Positions 35,796-45,840 of a stretch of DNA of 64,000 nt are shown piece by piece (within the stretch, counting starts at the first letter, position 1; the number at the start of each line of letters is the position of its first letter). The notes under the pieces are model-generated. The model was given only the letters and a program-made list of their open reading frames with translations. It did not search any database and was not told where the DNA came from. The stretch lies in the NCBI RefSeq assembly GCF_047663525.1, contig NC_092612.1, forward strand, positions 901,501 to 965,500, in the 5' to 3' direction. The position numbers and the translations under genes were made by a program. The stretch comes from Anas platyrhynchos (Eukaryota > Chordata > Aves > Anseriformes > Anatidae).

Positions 35796-35802
35796 ATGGC
35801 GG
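35792..35802 (+). promoter_or_regulatory. YY1-type motif over the RNF115 start codon
   Basis: CAAGATGGCGG, the same 11 bases as at the PIAS3 start; the ATG is the RNF115 initiator. Confidence 0.5.
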
Positions 35803-38800
35803 AGGCCTCGGCGGCGGCCGCCGTGTCCCAGCACCGCTTCTTCTGCCACAGCTGCAAGGGGGAGGTCAGCCCCAAGCTGCCGGTGAGCCCCCCCCCCCGG
35901 CCCCCGGGACCCCCCCCCGAGGCGTTATCAGTCGGTTATCTGCGTTAAGGGGGGGGGGGATGCGGGCAAGGCCCGGCGCCCCCCGCCCCAAAACTTGGCG
36001 GCCTGAGGGGGAGGGGGCGACGCTGAGGGGCCCGCCCTGAGGGCTGAGGGGGTGGGGAGGGCCCAAAAGGGACGGGGAGGCCCCAAAAGGGGTGAGGGCC
36101 CCCCCAAGAGGACAGGGACCCCCCCAAGGGGTGATAATCCCCCCCCAAAGGGATGGGGAGCCCCCCAAAGGGGTGAGGACCCCCCCTCAAAAGGACGGGG
36201 ACCCCCCAAAAAAGATGGGACCCCCCCAAAGGGATTTGGAGAACCCCAGAGGGATGGGGACCCCCCCCCAAAGGGGTGAGGACCCCCCCCCCCAAGAAGA
36301 CGGGGACCCCCCCAGTAAAGATGGGACCCCCCCAAAGGGATTTGGAGAACCCCAGAGGGATGGGGACCCCCCCCCGAAGGGGTGTGGTGCCCCCCTCCCC
36401 AGCTCCTGGGGGGGGTTTGGAGGGGTTGGGGGGCACTCGGGGGGGGTGTCACAGGGGTCCCTCGGGGTTCTGGGGGCCTGGTGACCCTCACCCCGACCCC
36501 AAATCCTTTGGGGGGGGCTGTTCAGGGTTCAGGAGGGGTGGGGGCGGGGGGAGATGCCCCTCGTTGAGGGTCGTGGGGGCGAGGTGCCACCCCCCCAAAA
36601 AAAACAGGTAAAAACCTGAAAAAAAAAATAAAAATAATGAAAAAACGCCAGCCCCACACCCTGACCCCACGGGGGGGGACCCTTCTGACCTTACTGACCC
36701 CTTAGGGGGGGGGTTCCCCCCCCCCAGGACCCCACAGGGTGCCCCCATCTCCACCCAGCCCAGCCTGGCCCCCCCCATGTTGCCGTGACCCCAATCCTGG
36801 GGCATTTTGGGGTCTGACCTTGGGCTTTTGGGGCTGGGGGGGTGGGATTTTTTTTGGGCGGGGGGGGGGACAGGGATTTGTCGGTGCCCAGGCAGGGCTG
36901 GGGGGATGAAGGAGGAGGAGGAGAAGCCTTCATCCACCCCCCCCAGCCTCTGTGGGGAGGGGAGGGGGGGCTGGGGGTGTCCTTGCAGCCAAAACGTGCT
37001 TTTTGGGGTGGTTTTTGGGGTGGAAACTGGGTCCTGGGTCCCCCCCCCCAGCAGAGAATTGGGGACAAATCCCCCGATAACTCCCCCCAGAGCTCCTCGG
37101 GGGGGGGGGTTGGCTCCTCCTTCAGCCCTCCCCTGAGCTCCTGGGGGGTTTTTGGGTCACAAAAAAATATAAATAAATAAAAATAATTTTTTGGGGTGAA
37201 AACCCTCAAAATTTGGGGGCTCACGGCATTTTTCTCCCCCCCCCCCAGGAGTACACGTGCCCGAGGTGCGAGTCCGGCTTCATCGAGGAGGTGACGGATG
37301 ATTCCAGGTAAGGCTCCCAGTTCTCCCAGTGCTCCCAGTGCTGGGCCTGGGGGGGGTCGGTGCCACGCCGGGGGCTTTGGGGCCGTCCCCCAGCGAGGTG
37401 GGAGCGGGGTCGGGGCTGAAAAAGGCGAAAAATCCCATTATTTTGGGGGATTTAAGCTCGTTTCTCTTCCCAGAATGGGTTTAATTCCTCCGTTGGGTCC
37501 CAACTTGGGGTTTTGCCCTCCCAAATCTCACAGGCAGAGACAAAATCCCCCCCCGCAGCCACCGACCCCCCCCGGGCTGCCATCGGGGGTCCCAAATGTT
37601 GTCATCTTCCTCCTCATCCTCATGGGGGGGGGCCCTGCTCTCACCTCCTCTTCCCCCCCCCAGTTTCCTGGACGGCAGCGGCGTAGACGACAGCCCGGCC
37701 ACGCAGTTCGCAGAGGTGAGCGGTGCCTCCTGCCCTAAAAACAGCCCGGGATTTGGGGTTTTCTGCTCTTCCTCCTCCTCCTCTTCCTCCCGGGAGCGGG
37801 GTCGAGGCTTCCGAAATCACCCCGGGGTAAAACTGTGGCTCCTCCGAGCTTGCAGCGAGCTCCGGGACGCCCCTAAATGAGGCTCTGCCTAAATTTCCCT
37901 GGTTTTTGGGGCCGCTCCTGCCCCGGCGTCAGAGCAGAGGAACGGAGCGTGGGTTCTGCCCCTAAAATGCCCCAATCCTCCCCCAAATCCCCCTAAAATG
38001 CCCTGATCCCTCCTTAAAATGCTTCAATCCCCTCCCTAAAGTCCCCAAATCCCCCTTAAGCCCACCCCCAAAAAAAACTAAAATGCCCCGATCCCCCTAA
38101 AAATCCCTGATGGCCCCCTAAAACACCCCAAATCCCCCCTAAAATGCCCCAATCCCTCACTAAAGTGCCCTGATCCCCCCCCAAAACGCCCTGTTGCCCC
38201 CCTAAAACATCCCAATCCCCCCCCCAAAGTCCCTAAATCCCCCCTAAAACTCCCCAACCCCCTGCAAAACCCCCTAAAATGCCCCGATCCCCTTCCTAAA
38301 GTCCCCCAGTCCTCCCTAAACACCTCGAATCCCCCCCAAAACGCCCTAATGCCCCCCTAAAACACCCCAATCCCCCCCAAAGTCCCTAAATTCCCCATAA
38401 AATGCCCCAATCCCCCTCCTAAAGTCCCTCAGTCCTCCCTACAAACCCCTGATGCCCCCCTAAAACACCCCAAATCCCCCCTAAAATGCCCCAATCCCCC
38501 CCCTAAAGTCCCCCGATCCCCCCCAAAACGCCCCAATCCCCCCTAAAATCCCAGCCTGGCACCGCCTCGGGGCCGGCTCCCCAGAACCAGGCGGAGCAGG
38601 AAGGATCCTCCGCGTCGATCATCCCAGGGGTGTCCCACCTAACGAGTCAGGGCCCTAATTAATCACCTCGACCCTTTGAATCCTTCCCGGGAGCCGCGGC
38701 GAGCGCAGGAATCCTCTGGGGTTGCTCCTTTTGGGGTTCAACCCCCCCTCACCCCTTCCCCTCCCTCAGCTTTGGGACCACTTGGACCACACGATGTTCT

Positions 38801-41800
38801 TCCCCGATTTCCGACCTTTCCTGAGCAGCGGCTCCCTGGACCAAGAGAACCGGGACAACGAGAGGGGCCACCAAGCCCACGCCGACCTCTGGGGGCCCAG
38901 CCGGCCCCCCCGGTTGCCCATGACGCGGAGGTACCGCTCCCGGGGCAGCTCGCGCCCCGACAGGTCTCCAGCCATCGAGGGGTGAGTGCCCGAAAACCGC
39001 CCCCAAAAAACCTCTCAGCGCCCCAAAAACGGGGCTCTCGGAGAAAAAGGAGTGTGGGTTTTAGGGTGGGAACCCCCCCGGGGGGGACCTAAAACCCTGC
39101 TGTGGCTCTGCCCTTCTGGGGGAGGTTTTCCCGAGGCGTGAGCCCAGCGAGCAGGGGAGTGAGAATTCGATAATTTGTTTTTTTTGGCTTTTTTCTGCTT
39201 TTTTTCTGCTGCTGCCCTGGGTTTCGTTGCTCACCCTGTGCCTTTTTTTGCTGCCCTCAGGATAATCCAGCAGATCTTCGCGGGGTTTTTCGCCAACTCG
39301 GCGCTCCCCGGCTCGCAGCACCCCTTCTCCTGGTGAGTAGCGAGCGCGGCCCTGGCCCCACTTAAAACCAGTTTGCCCAGTAACCACCCGGGAGCTTCCT
39401 GCTGACCCCTGTGGCTGCTGGGGTGAGGTCTGCAAAACCTCGGGGTTGGTTTTTGGGGGGTTGAAGCAGTTCCTTTGAATTTCCCCCCCCCCATATAGGA
39501 GTGGGATGCTGCACTCCAACCCCGGGGACTACGCGTGGGGACAGAGCGGCCTCGACGCCATCGTCACCCAGGTGAGACCCCGAGAGCTTTGAGCCGTGCC
39601 TCCAAGTTTTGTTTTTTTTTGTTTTTTGCTCAGTGCCCTGCCTTTTTGGGGAGGGTTCGGACCTCTTTTGGGTGGAAACGCCGTGGTTTAGCTCTCCTCC
39701 TCGCCAACCAGCGCTCGCAGGTGCCTCGCAGCGGGGAGGCAGAGAATAAACCCCCCCCTCTCAGCCCCGGGTCCTGCTCCAAATCCAACATTTTGCACCC
39801 TCAAGCCGTTCCCTTGCGGTTTGGGGAAGGAGCCCAGCACGCTGCCGTTCCCCAGGGCCCTGGGGCTGCCCAGCTCCATCCCCAAAATCCTCCCGGGGGC
39901 GTCGGCGGCAGCGGGAGGGGAAGGCAGAGCGGGCGGCTGCCGTCCTGGGAGCTAATTTGGCTGCTGACGCCTCGGAAGGCGCCTGCCAGAGCCATCTGCT
40001 GCCGTTCAGCAGCAGCCCCCGGCTCCCACGCCCGTCTCGCCCGGGCTCTGCGGTGACAGCAGCCGCCCCTGCCCGTCCCACGGGGTTTTAGGGTGACCTG
40101 GAAAGCCAATGGGGCTCCCCCGAGCCACGCATGAAGCTGTTGGGGCTGATCCTGGGGTGATCTCAGCAGCACGCAGCACCCATGAGGCAGGCAGGGAGCT
40201 GGAAGCCACAAGGGAAGAGGCTCCGCAGCTCGGGCTCAGCCCCCAGAGACTCCCCGCTGGGGATGGAGACCCCCAGGGAGCGGGGTTAAGCCCCTGGAGA
40301 CGCAAAACCCCAATGGGAGCAGGGTTTGGTGCGGCGGGGCCAGCTTAAAGCAGCTCCTCGGGGCTCCCCGCTGCCCTTGGGGGGCTCCTCGCCCCTCCTG
40401 GCACCCCGATAAAGAGCTGGGGGAGGCAGCAGGCGCCCCCCCAAGTACATTTGGTGTTGTCTTTGCAGCTTTTGGGCCAGTTGGAAAACACGGGGCCCCC
40501 CCCGGCCGACAAAGAGAAGATCTCCTCCCTCCCCACAGTGACAGTAACTCAGGAACAAGTGGGTAGGTGAAGGCTCCCGGCGCCTCGGGCACAGCCTGGG
40601 GGGGTTTGCTGCCCGAATTCCCTTCCTCCTGCAAAGGATCACCCAATTTACAACAATCTTGTGTCCCCGGGTGGCTTCGCCCTTCTTTAAAACCTGCAAT
40701 TTTTGCTGCTGACAGTCCTGGTAGGGCTGGGCTCGCTGCGTCGCGTTCTCCCCTTGCAAACCGGGGCTGCCGACGAGGCTCCGAGCGTCCCCCCCCCAAA
40801 TTCCTTCTGAAAGATGTAGGACCCACAGCTTTTTGTAACGGAGCTGGCAGCGCAGACCCGTGGGCTTCTTTTTTCTTTGTTTTTTTTTGTTTTTTTGCAG
40901 TGTTTATGGTTTTGCAATTAAGGATTTTTCTCCCCCCCCCTGCCTGAGGGCGGCCGCTCGCGGGATCCCTTTCCCACCGAGCCGCTCGGCGAAGACGAGC
41001 GGGTTGATGAGAAAAGCTGTTTCCGCGACAGATATTTTCGTCTGGTTCTTTTTATACACCCCGTGGCTCTCCTCCTTGTCTGGGAAGCCAGGAAGCATCC
41101 CAATTTCCATGCTGTCACGCTCAGCCCTGCCCTCTGGAATTGACACAGCTCGAGCCGGGCAGCCTGGCGGGCGGGCGAGGAGCCCTGGGAGCTTTTGTCT
41201 CCCTCCTGCCTGCGGTGGGGACGTTTTTGTGAGCAGCAACAGGCCCGGGATGAGGGAGGAGGTCAGATTTTCACCATCTCCCCACCCCGACAGCGCTCTG
41301 CAGCGCGCTGCGTCCTCGAAAAGCAGGGGGGGTCATGCAGGAGGCGTCCCCCACCCCCCCCACAAAGCCTCTTTCAGCACGAGGAGGTTTTTATCAGCCC
41401 CAATCCCCCCGATTAGTTTTTCTTACTCACTTTGGGGGAAAAAAAGGAGTCGTTTGGGTACCGGGGGGTGCGTGCTGTGCTCACCCTGCCCGCCCCGCTC
41501 TGCGCCTCTCTTCCAGATACGGGCTTGGAGTGTCCCGTGTGTAAGGAGGACTACACGGTGGCCGAGCAGGTGCGGCAGTTACCCTGCAACCACTTCTTCC
41601 ACAGCAACTGCATCGTGCCCTGGTTAGAGCTGGTAAGGGCTGCAAGCACCCGCGGCTCTTCGGAGCCCAACGGGGGGAACCTCAGGGCGAAGCAGCCCCC
41701 CCAGAGCCGTTTCCTTGAGCCCCCCTCCCCGTTTTTCTTGCAGCACGACACGTGTCCGGTGTGCAGGAAGAGCTTAAACGGCGAGGACTCGACCCGGCAA

Positions 41801-41875
41801 GCACAGAACCCCGAGGCCTCAGCGAGCAACAGCTTCAGCAGTGAAAGCCAACTACACGACCGATGGACTTTCTGA
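35796..41875 (+). CDS. RNF115: RNF115 (BCA2), RING-H2 ubiquitin E3 ligase
   Basis: Cytosolic E3 ligase that works with RAB7 and AKT/14-3-3 and in endosomal and antiviral signalling in mammals. Exons: 35796-35882, 37249-37307, 37664-37715, 38770-38981, 39261-39332, 39499-39571, 40469-40562, 41517-41632, 41744-41875; phases join to 298 aa (human 304). The N-terminal BCA2 zinc finger is at about residues 14-40 ([20 protein letters not shown] then [12 protein letters not shown]). The AKT-type stretch [19 protein letters not shown] is near 120-135. The RING-H2 is at about 222-265 ([44 protein letters not shown]). The end is SQLHDRWTF. All zinc ligands are present. The 3' UTR carries a CR1 insertion just before its poly(A) signal. 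Confidence 0.97.
36040..36400 (+). repeat. CCCCCCAAAGGGATGGGGA array in RNF115 intron 1
   Basis: Imperfect units of about 20-30 bases, including a longer internal duplication: CCCAAAGGGATTTGGAGAAC at about 36226 and again at about 36330. Confidence 0.75.
37970..38560 (+). repeat. CCCCAATCCCCCCTAAAATG array in RNF115 intron 3
   Basis: A diverged tandem array of a unit near 20 bases with TAAAATGCCCC and AAATCCC parts. It fills the middle of the intron before the exon at 38770. Confidence 0.8.
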
Positions 41876-42979
41876 CCTCGGGGGCTTCCTCGGGGGGCTC
41901 TGGCCGGAGCGTTCTTACTCCAGATGTACATTGTATTCTAATTCCAACAGAGTAGCAGGAAATATAGGGCAGGGGAGGGCACCCACCCCGTGGTATCGCG
42001 TCGACGAGTGCTGTCTTGTTCCTGAAACTTTTAGCATCTCCGAGCCAATCGCGTCTCCATCGGAATCGCCTCTTTAGTCCCCAACCCAGAGTCTTTTTGA
42101 GTGATTTGACTTGATTTTATACCTGTGAAACGTGGCCTCTGGAGGGGCCGGGCCGGGCAGGGAGGTTTGTGGCTCTCGGGGGGACCCTACCTGGGCCCCG
42201 GGGTCTCGGCACAGCCCCCGTGCGCGGCAGCGGAGGTGGGGAGAGCGTTTTGGTGACGGAGAACCGAGAAGATTTTCCTCCTCTGGCCCCTTCCCGGACC
42301 CCTCGAAGCGTGTGGGTTTTTTTTTTTCCCCTCTTCTGTTGAATTCAGCCTTTAAAGCGTTGCTCCAGGTGTTCTCCAGGGAGGTGGAGGCGTGGAGGGC
42401 TCCGGGTCGGGGCTCACCGCGGTGCCCGTGGACAGAAGCGCGCTCGGGGCCCCCGCGAGCCCCCGGTTCTGGGAACAGGAATGCAGACGCAGGAATTTTT
42501 GGGGCTCGTTGTGGACTTTTTTTCCTCTTTTTTTTTCTGTCCCTTCTCCAGGTGCCTGTGGCCCCGGGTCTGTCCCAACCTGCCTCCCCACCCCAAAAGT
42601 GAGTCGTTTAGGATCCTTAGCTGGCTTGTATCGTAGGGACCACATCCGCGGTGTCCTGCAGGACGGCGGCCCCAGCTGCAGCCCCTTCTAACGGCAGCCT
42701 CGGTGTCTAACACCCGGTCTTAATTCTCCTTTAGTCCGGTAACTTTAAGAGAATCTCTTTCATTTTTGCATTTTTTGTTTTTTTTTTTTGTTTTATTTCT
42801 TTTCCACTCCTGTAACATCTCATCCACGTCCCCGCTCCTCGTTCTGAGCCGCGCGGCGCCGCTCCCTCCCCGCTGGGCCTTGGCGGGGAGGGGGGAGGTC
42901 GCGCCCCCCACCCCTCGCCCCTTCGTTGCTGTGACGGTGTACCACGTACACTCGATTCCAACCAGTGTTCTGTTTGCTA
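41876..42979 (+). other. RNF115 3' UTR, part before the CR1
   Basis: Non-coding, mostly unique sequence of mixed composition, with T-rich patches at about 42315-42330 and 42760-42795. No gene or poly(A) signal was noticed in it, which fits one long 3' UTR continuing past the CR1. Confidence 0.6.
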
Positions 42980-42986
42980 TGAAGTC
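42980..42986 (+). repeat. Left TGAAGTC, possible target-site duplication of the CR1
   Basis: The same seven bases occur at 44731-44737, directly after the CR1 3' end. CR1 copies often lack clear duplications, so microhomology is an alternative. Confidence 0.5.
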
Positions 42987-44730
42987 TTACTGGATGCGGG
43001 GGGAAACTTAGTTACAAGAGATGAGGAAAAGGCGGAGGTGCTCAATGCCTTCTTTGCCTCAGTCTTTAGTGGTAAAACCGGTTGCTCTCTGGATACCCAG
43101 TACCCAGAACTGGTGGAAGGGGACGGGGAGCAGGATGTGGCCCTCACCATCCACGAAGAACTGGTTGGTGACCTGCTACGGCACTTGGATGTGCACAAGT
43201 CGATGGGGCCGGATGGGATCCACCCAAGAGTACTGAGAGAACTGGCAGAGGAGCTGGCCAAGCCCCTATCCATCATTTATCAGCAGTCCTGGCTATCGGG
43301 GGAGGTCCCAGCTGACTGGCGGCTAGCAAACGTGACGCCCATCTACAAGAAGGGCCGGAGGGCTGACCCGGGGAACTACAGGCCGGTCAGTTTGACCTCA
43401 GTACCAGGGAAGCTCATGGAGCAGATCCTCTTGGGAGTCATCATGCGGCACTTGAAGGGCAAGCAGGCGATCAGGCCCAGTCAGCATGGGTTTATGGAAG
43501 GCAGATCCTGCTTGACGAACCTGATCTCCTTCTACGACAAAGTGACGCGCTGGGTGGACGAGGGAAAGGCTGTGGATGTGGTCTACCTTGACTTCAGCAA
43601 GGCTTTTGACACCGTTTCCCACAGCATTCTCCTCAAGAAACTGGCTGCTCTTGGCTTGGACTGGCGCACGCTTCGTTGGGTGAGAAACTGGCTGGATAGC
43701 CGGGCCCAGAGAGTTGTGGTAAATGGAGCCAAGTCCAGTTGGAGGCCAGTCACTAGTGGCGTCCCCCAGGGCTCGGTGCTGGGGCCGGTCCTCTTTAACA
43801 TCTTCATCAATGATCTGGATGAGGGCATTGAGTGCACCCTCAGTAAGTTTGCAGATGACACCAAGCTAGGTGAGTGTGTCGATTTGCTTGAGGGTAGGAA
43901 GGCTCTGCAGGAGGATCTGGATAGGCTGCACCGATGGGCTGAGGTCAACTGTATGAAGTTTAACAAGGCCAAGTGCTGGGTCCTGCACCTGGGGCGCAAT
44001 AACCCCAAGCAGAGCTACAGGCTGGGAGAGGAATGGCTGGAGAGCTGCCAGGCAGAGAAGGACCTGGGAGTGATGGTGGACAGTCGGCTGAATATGAGCC
44101 AGCAGTGTGCTCAGGTGGCCAAGAAGGCCAACGGCATCCTGGCTTGTATCAGAAACACTGTGACCAGCAGGGCTAGGGAGGTGATCGTCCCCCTGTACTC
44201 GGCTCTGGTGAGGCCGCACCTCGAGTACTGTGTTCAGTTCTGGGCCCCTCGCTACAAGAAGGACATCGAAGTGCTTGAGCGGGTCCAGAGAAGGGCGACG
44301 AAGCTGGTGAGGGGCCTGGAGAGCAAGTCCTATGAGGAGCGGCTGAAGGAGCTGGGCTTGTTCAGCCTGGAGAAGAGGAGGCTCAGGGGTGACCTTATCA
44401 CTCTGTATAAGTATATTAAAGGAGGCTCTAGCGAGATGGGGGTTGGCCTGTTCTCCCATGTGCCTGGTGACAGGACGAGGGGGAATGGGCTAAAGTTGCG
44501 CCAGGGGAGTTTTAGGTTAGATGTTAGGAAGAATTTCTTTACTGAAAGGGTTGTTAGACATTGGAACAGGCTGCCCAGGGAGGTGGTTGAGTCACCATCC
44601 CTGGAAGTCTTCAAAAGACGTTTAGATGTAGAACTTAGGGATATGGTTTAGTGGGGACTGTTAGTGTTAGGTCAGAGGTTGGACTCGATGATCTTGAGGT
44701 CTCTTCCAACCTAGAGATTCTGTGATTCTG
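42987..44730 (+). mobile_element. CR1 LINE, 5'-truncated, sense orientation in the RNF115 3' UTR
   Basis: A non-LTR retrotransposon of the chicken-repeat-1 clade. The 3' 1.74 kb is present, ending in the CR1-typical run CAACCTAGAGATTCTGTG and an ATTCTGTG octamer repeat. The open frame runs in phase from the left edge to the stop at 44649-44651 with no break. Reverse-transcriptase motifs are intact: [38 protein letters not shown] (catalytic Asp), [20 protein letters not shown] and the catalytic FADD. The endonuclease half is missing, so this copy cannot move by itself. TGAAGTC occurs at both edges (42980-42986 and 44731-44737), a possible short target duplication. Confidence 0.95.
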
Positions 44731-44737
44731 TGAAGTC
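44731..44737 (+). repeat. Right TGAAGTC, possible target-site duplication of the CR1
   Basis: Pairs with 42980-42986. It is followed at once by AAATAAAGGCC, which is host 3' UTR. Confidence 0.5.
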
Positions 44738-44738
44738 A

Positions 44739-44744
44739 AATAAA
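44739..44744 (+). terminator. Likely RNF115 poly(A) signal, just downstream of the CR1
   Basis: AATAAA starts two bases after the right TGAAGTC. CR1 elements do not end in AATAAA, so this is likely the original RNF115 signal. The full RNF115 3' UTR would then be about 2.9 kb, of which 1.74 kb is CR1. Confidence 0.6.
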
Positions 44745-45554
44745 GGCCTTTCTAAAGAAGAGCAGAAGCTTGAGCAGGTTTTTGGGGGGCGGAGGAGTCA
44801 CGGGGAGGGAAGTGAGCTCGGGGGGGTGTCCAGAAAAGGGTTTTTTTGGGGGGCAGATGGGTTTTTGGGGCGTCAGGTTTGGGGTGGCAGCAGCATGGCT
44901 GGGGGAGGGTGGCCTTGATGAGGCACCCACCTTGTCCCCAAGGGCTGCATGGGGCTGAGGGTATCAGGAACCCCCTGACTTGGTGCCCCCAGGGTCCCCC
45001 CCCTTGCATTGGGGTTTAGGGGAAGGAGACCCCCCCCACCCCCTGCACCTCTCCCCCTGCTCCTTGTGTTTTTAGGGCCAGGCCCGTCCCCACTCTGCAG
45101 CAGGCTCCTCGTTGGGAGGAAAAAGAAGGGAAAAAGCACCCGGGCTGAACATTTCCCCTCCCGGCTTTATCCCGTTGCTTTTTCCCCGTTCTTTACCATT
45201 TTGTGCCCCCCCGAAGAGCCCTGTGCGGGCAGGGGGAGCTTTTGGGGTGCCACAACCCCCCCCCCGGTGACCCCTTTGGGGTCAGCTCTGGGTCCCCTCC
45301 TGCACCCCCAAGGCTTGGAGAGGGCCCCAAGTGGAGGATTCCCTCCCTCGGCCATCCCGGGAACCCCAGGGCAGCGCCGAGAGACCTCAGAGGGGGGATT
45401 TTGGGCACGGGGGGGGGCGCACAGGGGCTCCCCCTCCCCTTCACACCTCAGAGCCTTTTGGGGCTCCCCTTTCTTACCCCCCCCCACCCCCTCCCCGAGG
45501 CAGGGCAGAGCGCTGGCAGGTCACACACGGGTGAGCACCTCCACGGGGCTGAAC
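44745..45554. other. RNF115-ITGA10 tail-to-tail gap
   Basis: About 0.8 kb between two convergent poly(A) signals. It is GC-rich, with no exon, repeat family or RNA gene recognised. Confidence 0.6.
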
Positions 45555-45560
45555 TTTATT
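45555..45560 (-). terminator. Likely ITGA10 poly(A) signal
   Basis: TTTATT on the plus strand (AATAAA on the minus strand), about 280 bases beyond the ITGA10 stop. Confidence 0.65.
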
Positions 45561-45840
45561 TGGGGGGGGCCCAATTCGCTGGGTGCTCGCCCCCCCACCT
45601 CCGTCCCCGTCTCCTCCGGGCCCAGCCCCGCAGCTCCTGTGCCGCGGCACCGGCCCCAACCTCACCTGGCTGCGTCCGCGCCAGCACAACCCGGCACCGG
45701 CAGCGCCCTCGGCCACGGTGGAACCAAAACTGGGGTGGGGGGCAGAGTCCCCCGAGCCCCCCCCCGTTGTTCCCAGGTGCCGGGCTCGGGGGGCAGCGGG
45801 GGCTGGAGAGAGCCGGGAAGCGCGCGGGGGCCGCCGGGGC

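Noticed and set aside
42987-44651. The reverse-transcriptase frame as a host gene
   Set aside because: Its CR1 family motifs, CR1 3' end and flanking short repeats show it is a LINE copy.
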